A DNA stretch of 64,000 nt from Streptomyces sp. AC555_RSS877 (GTDB lineage Bacteria > Actinomycetota > Actinomycetes > Streptomycetales > Streptomycetaceae), in contig NZ_JAGMUK010000064.1 in NCBI RefSeq assembly GCF_019049245.1, forward strand, positions 124,001-188,000, written 5' to 3'. The notes under the pieces are model-generated. The model had not been told where the DNA came from, did no database searches, and was given only the letters and a program-made list of their open reading frames with translations. Of the stretch, positions 31,770 through 41,995 are shown in pieces (positions within the stretch are counted from its first letter, which is position 1; each line of letters begins with the position of its first letter). A program made the translations under genes and the position numbers.

Positions 31770-34700
31770 TCAGGCCTCGTCGGCGGGTGCCGAGACGGAC
31801 CGCAGCGATTGCTGTTCGGCCGCCGCCGTCTTCTTCGACGTCACCTTCTTGGCCGTCGTCTTCTTGGCGACGGTCTTCTTCGCGGCCGTCTTCTTGGCCA
31901 CCGTCTTCTTGGTGGCGGCCTTCTTCGCCGTGACCTTCTTGGCCGTCTTACGGGCCGTCTTCTTGGCCGGAGCCGCTTCCTCGGCAGCGGCAGCGGCCTC
32001 GGTTTCCGTCTCGGCCTCGACCTCGGCCTCTGCCTCCGCAGGAGCCTTGACCGGTTCCTCCGCGGCCGACGGGACGACCATGACGGCCGCCTCCTCGGAC
32101 GCGGTGGGCGCTGTGGCCTTGCGCACGGCACGGCGCCGCGGACGGGCCGGGGCGGCGCTCTCGGCGGGCGCCTCGGCAGCGGCCTCGGCCGGGGCGGCCG
32201 GAGCCTCCTCGGCCTGCGGCTCAGCCACCGGCGCGGTCTCGGCGACCGTCACCACGGCCGCCTCGGATCCCGTCGGGGAACCGGCCGGCGCGGACACCTT
32301 GCGAGTCGCCCGGCGACGCACACGGCCCTTCGGCGCGGCGTCCTCGGCGACCGGCTCCGCGGCCGGAGCCTCGACGACCGGGTCCTCGGCGGCGACGGGC
32401 TCGGTCTGCGCGACGACGGCCGGCTCCGGCTGCACCGGACGCTCGACCTCTTCCTCGGCCGTCACGTCCTGAGCCGTGGGAGCCTCGGCCTGCACCGCGG
32501 CCGCAGCCTCGTCCCGCCTCTCACCGCGCCGCTCGTCCCGCTTCGGCGCGCCCGCCGGAGCCGACGCCCGCCGGCTCGCCCGGCGCCGCGAACGGCCCCG
32601 ACCGGCCGCGGCCTCCGCCTCGGCGACACTGCTGTACAGCTCCTCGTCCGGCTCGAAGTCCGGCTCGGCCAGCGCGAGGGGCTCGGCGACCTCGGCGGCC
32701 ACCTCGTCCTCGGTCTCCTCCGGAACCTCGGCGGTCTCCACGGCCGCCTCGTGCTCGTGCTCGGGGATCTGCCCGTCACCGCCGCGCCCGCGCTTGCGGC
32801 GCTTGCCGCCGCCTCCCGCGGAGGTCGGCTGCTCCATGTGGACGATGACGCCCCGGCCGTTGCAGTGGACGCAGGTCTCGGAGAACGACTCCAGCAGACC
32901 CTGGCCCACCCGCTTGCGGGTCATCTGGACCAGGCCCAGCGAGGTCACCTCGGCGACCTGGTGCTTCGTACGGTCACGGCCCAGGCACTCGAGCAGGCGC
33001 CGCAGCACCAGGTCCCGGTTGGACTCCAGCACCATGTCGATGAAGTCGATGACGATGATGCCGCCGAGGTCGCGCAGCCGGAGCTGGCGCACGATCTCCT
33101 CGGCCGCCTCCAGGTTGTTCCTGGTGACCGTCTCCTCGAGGTTGCCGCCCTGACCGGTGAACTTGCCGGTGTTGACGTCGACGACGACCATCGCCTCGGT
33201 CCGGTCGATCACCAGCGAACCGCCGCTCGGCAGCCAGACCTTGCGGTCCAGCGCCTTGGCGAGCTGCTCGTCGATCCGGTACGTGGCGAAGACGTCGACC
33301 TCGCTGGTCCACCTCTGCAGCCGCTCGGCGAGATCCGGCGCGACATGCGAGACGTATCCGTGGATGGTCTCCCACGCGTCGTCACCGCTCACGATGACCT
33401 TGGTGAAGTCCTCGTTGAAGATGTCGCGGACGACGCGGACGGTCATGTCCGGCTCGCCGTACAGCAGCGTCGGCGAGTTCGAGCTGCCGCCGTTCTTCGA
33501 CTTCTTCTGGATGTCCTCCCACTGGCCCTGCAGCCGCTCGACGTCCCGGCGCAGCTCGTCCTCGCTCGCGCCCTCGGCGGCGGTGCGCACGATCACGCCC
33601 GCGTCCTCGGGGACGATCTTCTTGAGGATGGTCTTCAGCCGGGCCCGCTCGGTGTCGGGCAGCTTGCGGCTGATGCCGGTCATCGAGCCCTCGGGCACGT
33701 ACACGAGGTAACGGCCGGGCAGCGACACCTGGCTGGTCAGTCGCGCGCCCTTGTGCCCGATCGGGTCCTTCGTCACCTGGACGAGCACGGACTGCCCGGA
33801 CTTCAGCGCGCTCTCGATGCGCCGCGGGCCGTTGCCCATGCCCAGCGCCTCGAAGTTGACCTCACCGGCGTACAGCACGGCGTTGCGGCCCTTGCCGATG
33901 TCGATGAAGGCGGCCTCCATCGACGGCAGCACGTTCTGCACCTTGCCGAGGTAGACGTTGCCGACGTACGAGGTCGACTGCTCCTTGTTGACGTAGTGCT
34001 CGACGAGCACGCCGTCCTCCAGGACGCCGATCTGCGTACGGTCGCCGTACTGCCGGACGACCATCACCCGCTCGACGGCCTCGCGTCGGGCCAGGAACTC
34101 CGCCTCGGTGATGATCGGAACGCGTCGGCGTCCCTGCTCACGGCCTTCCCGGCGGCGCTGCTTCTTGGCCTCCAGGCGGGTCGAGCCCTTGATGGACTGC
34201 ACCTCGTCGGACGGCTCGGCGGGCTTGCGCGGCTCGCGGACCTTGACCACGGTGCGCTCGGGGTCGCCGTCGACGGGCTCGGCCTCCGGGGAGGAGTCAC
34301 CGGCGCGCCGGCGACGACGCCGACGGCGACGGCTGCTGCTGGAGCCACCGGCCTCGTCGCGGTCGTCCGTGTCCTCGGCGTCCTCGTCGTGCTGCTCGGA
34401 GGTGTCCTCGGTGTCCTGCGCGGCCTGCTCGTCGGCGTACTCGTCGCCGTCCTCCTGGCCGTCGCCCGACTCGGAGTCGGCCAGCTCGCCCCGGCGGCGG
34501 CGACGGCCGCCCCTGCGACGGCGACGGCGCGAACCGGTCTCCTCGGCCTCGTCGCCCTCGGCGGAGTCGTCGGCGTCCTCGGCCTCGTCCGGCTCCTCCT
34601 CCGCGGTCGCCTCGGCGGCCTGCGGGGCCTGGACCTCGGGCTCCTGCGCGGGGGTGGAGCCCCGGCGCCGGCGCCGACGGCGGCCGCCCTGCTCCTCGGT

Positions 34701-35960
34701 GGTCTCCTCGACGACCTCGACCGCCTCGGGCTGGGCCTGGGGCTGGACCTCGGTCTCCGCCTCGGGCTCGGTCTCGGCCTCGGCAGCCGCCGCGGCAGCG
34801 GCCCGCTGCGGCGTCTGGAACTGCGGCTCGGTGAAGACGGGCGCCTGGAACACGGCGACGGCGGGCCTCGACGGCCGGCGCGGAGCCTTGTCGTCCGCCC
34901 CACCGGCCGGCTGCGCGGGCGCGGCGAAGCCGGTGGCGGCCTTGCGGGCGACGCGACGACGCCGACGCGGGGAGGCGTCCTCGGCGGTCTCCTCGGCGGT
35001 CTCCTCGACCGCGGGAGCCTGCGCGGCCTCGGCGCGCTCGCCCCCGGCGGCGGGAACCTCGGGCTCGGGAGTGCTCGTCACCACTGCCTCCTCGGCCGAC
35101 TCGGAGTCGGTACCGGCGGGCGTGGTCACCCGGCGCGTGGCACGACGCCGCGAGCGCCGCGGAGCGGCGTCCTCGTCGGTCGCGGGCTGCTCGGCGGGCG
35201 CAGCAGCGGTGTCGGTGGGGAGGTCCACCGGCTCGCCGACGGCCTCGGCCGTCTCGACGGCCAGCGCGGCCTCCACTGTCCCGGCGGCATCGTCCGCCTT
35301 CGGCGCCCCGGCGGGCGCGGAGGCACGGCGGGTGGCCCGGCGCCGCGTGGTGCGGCCGGCGGGCGCCTCGGCCGGAACCTCGACCGCGGCGCTCTCGCCG
35401 ACGGGCTCAGTGGCGGTCTCGGTGGCGGCGGGCACGACGGTCTCGGCGACCTCGGCGGCCTCACCGGCAGCAGGAGCCCCGGCGGGTGCGGACACCCGGC
35501 GCGTGGCACGACGCCGCGCACGGGGTGCGGGCGCCGCCTCTTCGGCCGCGGGGCTCTCGACAGCCTCGGCGACCTCCTGCGCACCGTCGTCACCGGCAGC
35601 GCTCACAGGTACGACGGTCTCCGCGGCCTCGACAGCGGCGGAGGCCCCGGCGGGCGCGGACACCCGGCGGGTGGCCCGGCGCCGCGCACGAGGAGCGGGT
35701 GCGGCGTCTTCGGCCGGAGGGCTCTCGACAGCCTCGGCCTGAGCCGTCTCGGTGCTCTCGGCGAGCTCTTCCTCGTCGGTGACGAGGTCCTCGGCCTCAG
35801 CGGCCGCCACGGCCGGTGCGACGGTCTCCTCCGGAGCCTCCGAGGAGGCGACCGGCGGTCCCGCCGGCCGGGAAGCGGCCCGGCGCCGACGACGCGGCGG
35901 CAAGGTGTCGCTGGGAGTGTTGGGTTCGGAACCCTCGGTGGGTTCGGTCGGTTCGAGCAT
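31770..35960 (-). CDS. rne: Ribonuclease E/G family endoribonuclease (RNase ES type)
   Basis: 1396 residues, close to SCO2599 of S. coelicolor (about 1340). The catalytic core is in the middle (about 610-1040): an S1 domain (YVGNVYLGKVQNVLPSMEAAFIDIG), VVVDVNTGKF and IDFIDM with the two metal-binding aspartates, and CVHCNGRG, the zinc-link CxxC that joins subunits. Both extensions are low-complexity Ala/Glu and contain about nine copies of a basic RRRATR(R/K)xSAPAG unit; the C terminus is also Lys/Ala-rich like histone H1 (KKTVAKKT). It starts mRNA decay and processes rRNA, with the extensions probably binding RNA and degradosome partners. An 8-bp palindrome lies in its leader. Confidence 0.95.
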   Translation of the reverse strand: MLEPTEPTEGSEPNTPSDTLPPRRRRRAASRPAGPPVASSEAPEETVAPAVAAAEAEDLVTDEEELAESTETAQAEAVESPPAEDAAPAPRARRRATRRVSAPAGASAAVEAAETVVPVSAAGDDGAQEVAEAVESPAAEEAAPAPRARRRATRRVSAPAGAPAAGEAAEVAETVVPAATETATEPVGESAAVEVPAEAPAGRTTRRRATRRASAPAGAPKADDAAGTVEAALAVETAEAVGEPVDLPTDTAAAPAEQPATDEDAAPRRSRRRATRRVTTPAGTDSESAEEAVVTSTPEPEVPAAGGERAEAAQAPAVEETAEETAEDASPRRRRRVARKAATGFAAPAQPAGGADDKAPRRPSRPAVAVFQAPVFTEPQFQTPQRAAAAAAAEAETEPEAETEVQPQAQPEAVEVVEETTEEQGGRRRRRRRGSTPAQEPEVQAPQAAEATAEEEPDEAEDADDSAEGDEAEETGSRRRRRRGGRRRRRGELADSESGDGQEDGDEYADEQAAQDTEDTSEQHDEDAEDTDDRDEAGGSSSSRRRRRRRRRAGDSSPEAEPVDGDPERTVVKVREPRKPAEPSDEVQSIKGSTRLEAKKQRRREGREQGRRRVPIITEAEFLARREAVERVMVVRQYGDRTQIGVLEDGVLVEHYVNKEQSTSYVGNVYLGKVQNVLPSMEAAFIDIGKGRNAVLYAGEVNFEALGMGNGPRRIESALKSGQSVLVQVTKDPIGHKGARLTSQVSLPGRYLVYVPEGSMTGISRKLPDTERARLKTILKKIVPEDAGVIVRTAAEGASEDELRRDVERLQGQWEDIQKKSKNGGSSNSPTLLYGEPDMTVRVVRDIFNEDFTKVIVSGDDAWETIHGYVSHVAPDLAERLQRWTSEVDVFATYRIDEQLAKALDRKVWLPSGGSLVIDRTEAMVVVDVNTGKFTGQGGNLEETVTRNNLEAAEEIVRQLRLRDLGGIIVIDFIDMVLESNRDLVLRRLLECLGRDRTKHQVAEVTSLGLVQMTRKRVGQGLLESFSETCVHCNGRGVIVHMEQPTSAGGGGKRRKRGRGGDGQIPEHEHEAAVETAEVPEETEDEVAAEVAEPLALAEPDFEPDEELYSSVAEAEAAAGRGRSRRRASRRASAPAGAPKRDERRGERRDEAAAAVQAEAPTAQDVTAEEEVERPVQPEPAVVAQTEPVAAEDPVVEAPAAEPVAEDAAPKGRVRRRATRKVSAPAGSPTGSEAAVVTVAETAPVAEPQAEEAPAAPAEAAAEAPAESAAPARPRRRAVRKATAPTASEEAAVMVVPSAAEEPVKAPAEAEAEVEAETETEAAAAAEEAAPAKKTARKTAKKVTAKKAATKKTVAKKTAAKKTVAKKTTAKKVTSKKTAAAEQQSLRSVSAPADEA

Positions 35961-36105
35961 GCGGGCATATCTCCCGTCAGGCTCCCGGGCGCCGCGCCTG
36001 GTCCGGCGATGATGCCGGTGACGTCCGCGGCTCGCGCGTTGCGCGGTGCCGCCGTCCGGGGCGCGGGCGCCGCACGGGAGCTCTCTGTGTCCTGTCTCGC
36101 CGGTT

Positions 36106-36126
36106 CCGTACGCCGAATGCGTACGG
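36106..36126 (-). promoter_or_regulatory. Palindromic element in the rne leader
   Basis: CCGTACGC-CGAAT-GCGTACGG, 146-166 bases before the rne start, in an otherwise featureless gap of 246 bases. RNase E of E. coli controls itself through its leader; a similar role here is only a possibility. Confidence 0.35.
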
Positions 36127-36206
36127 CCTGGCGAAAGTCTTGTGGTAGGTGCGCTGCCCGACCCAGATGGCTCCCGAGTACCAGGGCGGCGCTTACGACG
36201 TAGTCC

Positions 36207-36986
36207 CTACGCGGAACCTTCCGGCACCAGCGCCGTCGCGGCGGCAGCCGCAGCGGCCGTCGAGAGGGCCGCCGCTGCCTCGCGGTCGGGTGCGAGCGGG
36301 TCGGTCACCGTGCCGGTCTCTTCATCGAACAGCCCCTGCGCCAGCCTGGTCACCGCTGCGGGGACCGGCGGCGCCAGGTCGGCCACGGCGCGGAGACCGG
36401 ACAGGACGTCGTCGGGTCGAACGGCAGGCGTCACGTGCCGAACAACCAGCCGCAGTATCGCACAGGGCTGGTCGGTCGGCCTATCAGCCTGCGGACCGTG
36501 CGTTTCAAGGTGCGCGACCGCCGAGCGGGCGTCGAAGGTCCGTACGCCGTTCTTGGTCCGGCGCTGGACCTCGACGAACTCGGCGGCGTTGAAGGCCGCC
36601 ACCGCGCGCTCGACCTCGGTCGGGTCCGCCCCGTCCAGCCGCAGCTCCCACACGGAAGCCGTCAGCCGGTCGGCGAGCCCGGAGGTCCGGGCCTCGACGG
36701 CGTCGATGATGTCGAGCCCTGTGGGCAGCGACTCGTCGAGCAGAACCCTGAGCTTCTCCGGGTCGCGCGCTTCGGTGAGCGCGATCTCGAGAAACTCCGC
36801 CTCACTGCCCGTGCCGGTGGGTGCGGCATTGGCGTACGACACCTTCGGGTGCGGTGTGAACCCCGCCGAGTACGCCATCGGCACCTCGGCACGGCGCAAC
36901 GCACGCTCGAAGGCGCGCTGGAAGTCACGGTGGCTGGTGAACCGGAGGCGGCCGCGCTTGGTGTAGCGCAGTCGGATGCGCTGCAC
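36207..36986 (-). CDS. TIGR03936 family radical-SAM-associated protein (DUF2344)
   Basis: 259 residues starting VQRIRLRYTKRGRLRFTSHRDFQRAFERALRRAEVPMAYSAGFTPHPK, which is the signature of the TIGR03936/DUF2344 proteins. These small proteins lie beside, or are fused to, TIGR03960 radical SAM enzymes, and one such gene is at 39942-41906. The chemistry of the pair is not established. No ribosome-binding site is seen in front of the GTG, so the start is less sure. In S. coelicolor the same gene follows rne (SCO2600). Confidence 0.85.
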   Translation of the reverse strand: MQRIRLRYTKRGRLRFTSHRDFQRAFERALRRAEVPMAYSAGFTPHPKVSYANAAPTGTGSEAEFLEIALTEARDPEKLRVLLDESLPTGLDIIDAVEARTSGLADRLTASVWELRLDGADPTEVERAVAAFNAAEFVEVQRRTKNGVRTFDARSAVAHLETHGPQADRPTDQPCAILRLVVRHVTPAVRPDDVLSGLRAVADLAPPVPAAVTRLAQGLFDEETGTVTDPLAPDREAAAALSTAAAAAAATALVPEGSA

Positions 36987-37034
36987 CGCGGGTGCGGGCG
37001 GCGGGCCTTCGGGCTGTCGCTTGCCCAGTGTCGT

Positions 37035-38318
37035 TCAGTCCTTCGTGAGAGCGGTCGTACTACTACCAAGAGTACGTGTCTCGGCGGCCACAGGTTCCCG
37101 CCGGTCCACCACCTGCGGCTGCCTCGGCTCCCCGAAGACCATCCGCCGGAAGTCGGCGCGCGCCTGCCGCGCGGACTGCCGGGCGGCGGCGAGGGCCTGC
37201 CGGGTTGCCCGTCCCACACCGCGCGCGGCCTCGGCGACGGGCCGCAGCACCAGGTCCCGGACGACGTGCCCGACCGGCGTCAGCACGCTTCGGTACACCC
37301 AGCGCACGGGCTCCACGAAGATCCACCGGAAGAGGGTCCCGAGGAACCGCCCGACGGCGAGCGAGACGTACCCCGCGATCCGCCAGGCGTGCCCCAGCGC
37401 CACGCCGACCTCCCGCGCGATGACGGCGATCGCCTGCCCGACGGGTACGAGAACCCACCGCCACACCGCAAGCACCGGCAGGACGAGGAGAACCCGGGCG
37501 ATCCAGTAGAGGGCCACCCCGATCCCGGTGACGATCACGCGCAGGCACCACACGAGCCCCCCGGCACACCAGGCGATCGCCCGCCCCACGGGCGTGAGAA
37601 CCCACCGCCACACCGCAAGCACCGGCAGGACGAGGAGCACCCGGGCGATCCAGTAGAGGGCCACCCCGATCCCGGTGACGATCACGCGCAGGCACCACAC
37701 GAGCCCCCCGGCACACCAGGCGATCGCCCGCCCCACGGGCGTGAGAACCCACTCGTACACCCACACGGCAGGCACGACGAGGAGATACCGCACCAGCCAG
37801 GCGCCGACGCCGTAGATACCGGCCCCCAGGGCGGCGAACACCGCCCCCAATCCCCTGAGCACCCACATCACGCCGTGCCCGACCGGCGTCAGCACGCACG
37901 CGTAGACCCACGCCAGCCCGGCCCCGATCCCCCGCGCGGCCGAGACGAAGGCGTGCCCGAGTGGCGTCAGCACGTACCGGTACAGCCAGCCCAGCGGCAC
38001 GACGACGAGTACGTTCCCGAGCCACCCGAGTGCCTTGGCGAGGGGCACGAGCAGATACCGCCACAGCCCCACGAACGGCCACACGAAGACCGCCCGCCCG
38101 ACCCAGAGCAACGCCCGCCCGAGCGGCCGCAGCAGCACGTCGTTCAGCAGCCGCCCCACGAAGACGAGCGCGTCCCACATCATCCGCACGGGAACGACCA
38201 GCACGAGCACGACGATCCGCACCGGAATGCGAATCGCGACGGCGAGACACCCCTCGGGGTGCTGCGGCTGCGGCTGAGTCTGCGACTGCGGCCGTGGCGA
38301 CTGCTTCTCCAGATCCAT
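37035..38318 (-). CDS. Repetitive polytopic membrane protein, hypothetical
   Basis: 427 residues. After a Gln/Pro-rich N terminus the protein is a series of hydrophobic segments separated by a recurring (W/R)xYxVLTPxG(H/R) motif, with eight or nine copies at irregular spacing. Two adjacent 49-residue units (starting WVLTPVGRAIAWCAGG) are identical at almost every base (37451-37744), a recent duplication. The C-terminal 75 residues are soluble and basic (ARQSARQARADFRRMVF). No family recognised; the repeats suggest amphipathic hairpins or many short membrane helices. It lies alone between a radical SAM gene and a divergent TerD gene. Confidence 0.75.
   Translation of the reverse strand: MDLEKQSPRPQSQTQPQPQHPEGCLAVAIRIPVRIVVLVLVVPVRMMWDALVFVGRLLNDVLLRPLGRALLWVGRAVFVWPFVGLWRYLLVPLAKALGWLGNVLVVVPLGWLYRYVLTPLGHAFVSAARGIGAGLAWVYACVLTPVGHGVMWVLRGLGAVFAALGAGIYGVGAWLVRYLLVVPAVWVYEWVLTPVGRAIAWCAGGLVWCLRVIVTGIGVALYWIARVLLVLPVLAVWRWVLTPVGRAIAWCAGGLVWCLRVIVTGIGVALYWIARVLLVLPVLAVWRWVLVPVGQAIAVIAREVGVALGHAWRIAGYVSLAVGRFLGTLFRWIFVEPVRWVYRSVLTPVGHVVRDLVLRPVAEAARGVGRATRQALAAARQSARQARADFRRMVFGEPRQPQVVDRREPVAAETRTLGSSTTALTKD
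37451..37744. repeat. 147-bp tandem duplication inside the membrane protein gene
   Basis: Two consecutive units, 37451-37597 and 37598-37744, differ at a single position I could find (AACCCGGG versus CACCCGGG). The length is a multiple of three (49 codons), so the frame is kept. A third, diverged partial copy starts at 37745. Confidence 0.9.
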
Positions 38319-38452
38319 ACCGACGTAGACGCCACATTTCCCGGTCCGGATCCCGTATCGCGACTTTCCGCCCCGCTCGTCCGCGAACGCGCGGCTCCGG
38401 AGTCGGCGGGCCTGTTCTGGGACCGCGGGGAAAGCCCAGGCAGTATGGGCCC

Positions 38453-39037
38453 ATGATTACGCTCACGAAGGAAGACGGCCCCGCCGACCTGGACGGGGTG
38501 ACCCACCTGACCATCGGCGTGTCCTGGGACCCCACCGCCGGCGCCAGCGGCGGAGTGATGGGCAAACTCCGCCGGAAGACCGGCACCGACCTCGACCTGA
38601 TCGCCATCGCCATGCACGACGGCGACCCGGTGCGTCTGGCGGGCCTCGACTCGGTCGACCCCATCGGCAACGGCTCCCTGCTGCACAGCGGCGACAACCA
38701 GACCGGCCACGGGGACGGCGACGACGAGACCGTCACGGTCGAGTTCTCGAAGATCCCGCCCCACATCACGTCGATCGTGTTCGTCGCCGCCGCCTACAAG
38801 AAGGGCAGTTCCTTCCAGAAGGCGCGCAACATCAGCTTCAAGGTCTACGACGCGAGCGGCGGCAGCTCTCAGCAGGTCGCCGACATCTGGCCCAGCATGC
38901 TCACCCAGGACAACGGCTGCGCCGTGGCCAAGGCCGTACGGTCCGGCCCCAGCTGGAAGCTCCAAGTGATCAACACGACGGGAAAGATCAAGCAGGGCGA
39001 CCAACTCGCCCTGATGCGCTTCGCCGCCAACCAGTAA
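38453..39037 (+). CDS. TerD family protein
   Basis: 194 residues from the ATG (MITLTKEDGPADLDGVTHLTIGVSWDP). The TerD fold is shown by GTDLDLIAIAMHDGDPVRLAGLDSVDP, the calcium-site loop HSGDNQTGHGDGDDETVTVEFSKIP, and SIVFVAAAYKKGSSFQKARNISFKVYDA. TerD proteins belong to the tellurium-resistance group and bind Ca2+; in Streptomyces several copies affect sporulation and differentiation. Here it stands alone, not in a ter operon, and is divergent from the repetitive membrane protein. Role beyond this is open. Confidence 0.92.
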   Translation: MITLTKEDGPADLDGVTHLTIGVSWDPTAGASGGVMGKLRRKTGTDLDLIAIAMHDGDPVRLAGLDSVDPIGNGSLLHSGDNQTGHGDGDDETVTVEFSKIPPHITSIVFVAAAYKKGSSFQKARNISFKVYDASGGSSQQVADIWPSMLTQDNGCAVAKAVRSGPSWKLQVINTTGKIKQGDQLALMRFAANQ

Positions 39038-39202
39038 CCCGCGCCCCTCGGTTGCCGCCGGCACGCAACCCCGGCGGCAACCAACGCCACGGAAGTGACG
39101 AGCGAGCGCTGCTGCCGGCCGCTGCCGACCGATGAGTTCCAAAGACCGGTGGGGTCTGTCTCTGCACAAGCGAAAGCCGCGCACGAGCTCTGTGAGGGGA
39201 CC

Positions 39203-39916
39203 ATGACCGTCCACCAACTACCACCCGTCGTCGACGCCGCCACCTGGGAGCGCCGACTCGAGGCACTGCGTACGCGGGAGAAGGCCGCGACACGGGAGCT
39301 TGACGCCATCGCCGCCGAGCGTCGTCGCCTGCCGATGGTCGAGATGCCCGACTACACCCTTGAGGGCGAGGACGGCCCCGTTCGGCTGGCGGATGTCTTC
39401 GAAGGCAAGAGCCAACTGATCGTCTACAACCACATGTGGTTCGCCGGCAAGGAATGGCAGTGCCCGGGCTGTACCGGGTTCACCTCGCAGTACACGCGCC
39501 TGGAGTTCCTGGACAACCACGACGCGCGCTTCGTCATCGTCACGCAGGGCCCGATCGACGAAGCACTCGCCTACAAGCAGCGGGTCGGCAACCGGATGGC
39601 CTGGTACTCGACCGCGAACAGCTCGTTCGGGGCCGACGTCGGCGCACCGCCCGACGGAGGATTCGCGGTCAACGTGTTCCTGCGCAACGGCGACACCGTC
39701 TACCGCACCTGGCACACCAACGGTCGGGGTACCGAGCAGCTCGGTCACAAATTCGCGTTGATCGATGTCCTGCCGTACGGCCGTCAGGAGGAATGGCAGG
39801 ACTCACCCGAGGGCTGGCCCCAGTCGCCCACCTACAGCCGGTGGGCGACGTCCAAGGACATCAGCGCGCTCTATGGCTCGGGCCCGGTATCGGACTCGGG
39901 TTCCAGCGGAGGCTGA
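39203..39916 (+). CDS. DUF899 family thioredoxin-like protein
   Basis: 237 residues, ATG after AGGGGA. The N-terminal helix (ATWERRLEALRTREKAATRELDAIAAERRRLPMV) and LIVYNHMWFAGKEWQCPGCTGFTSQY are the DUF899 (PF05988) signature, with CPGC as a redox-like CxxC. The fold is thioredoxin-like; enzymatic activity is not known. It ends 25 bases from the convergent radical SAM gene. A DUF899 gene is not part of the usual mre-proximal gene order as I remember it, so this may be a strain-specific insertion. Confidence 0.88.
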   Translation: MTVHQLPPVVDAATWERRLEALRTREKAATRELDAIAAERRRLPMVEMPDYTLEGEDGPVRLADVFEGKSQLIVYNHMWFAGKEWQCPGCTGFTSQYTRLEFLDNHDARFVIVTQGPIDEALAYKQRVGNRMAWYSTANSSFGADVGAPPDGGFAVNVFLRNGDTVYRTWHTNGRGTEQLGHKFALIDVLPYGRQEEWQDSPEGWPQSPTYSRWATSKDISALYGSGPVSDSGSSGG

Positions 39917-39941
39917 ACGCATCGCGTCCCGCCGGGGCCCC

Positions 39942-41906
<1,965 letters not shown>

Positions 41907-41995
41907 GTCGCGAACCTTCGTGAGCTGGGCTGAACGGACAGGAGTGACCATCTAGCGTAACGCGGCCGCGACCGCCCCCCGCACGCCCGGAAGCC

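Noticed and set aside
31650..36203. A 1517-codon plus-strand frame antisense to RNase E/G
   Set aside because: Long open frames are normal opposite high-GC genes; composition is Gly/Leu/Arg-rich with no domains, and the minus strand encodes a clear RNase E/G.
41907..41951. Start of the TIGR03960 gene at the upstream ATG (MVTPVRS)
   Set aside because: A -10-like TACGCT ends two bases before it, so transcription would begin at or after it; the later ATG has a good ribosome-binding site.
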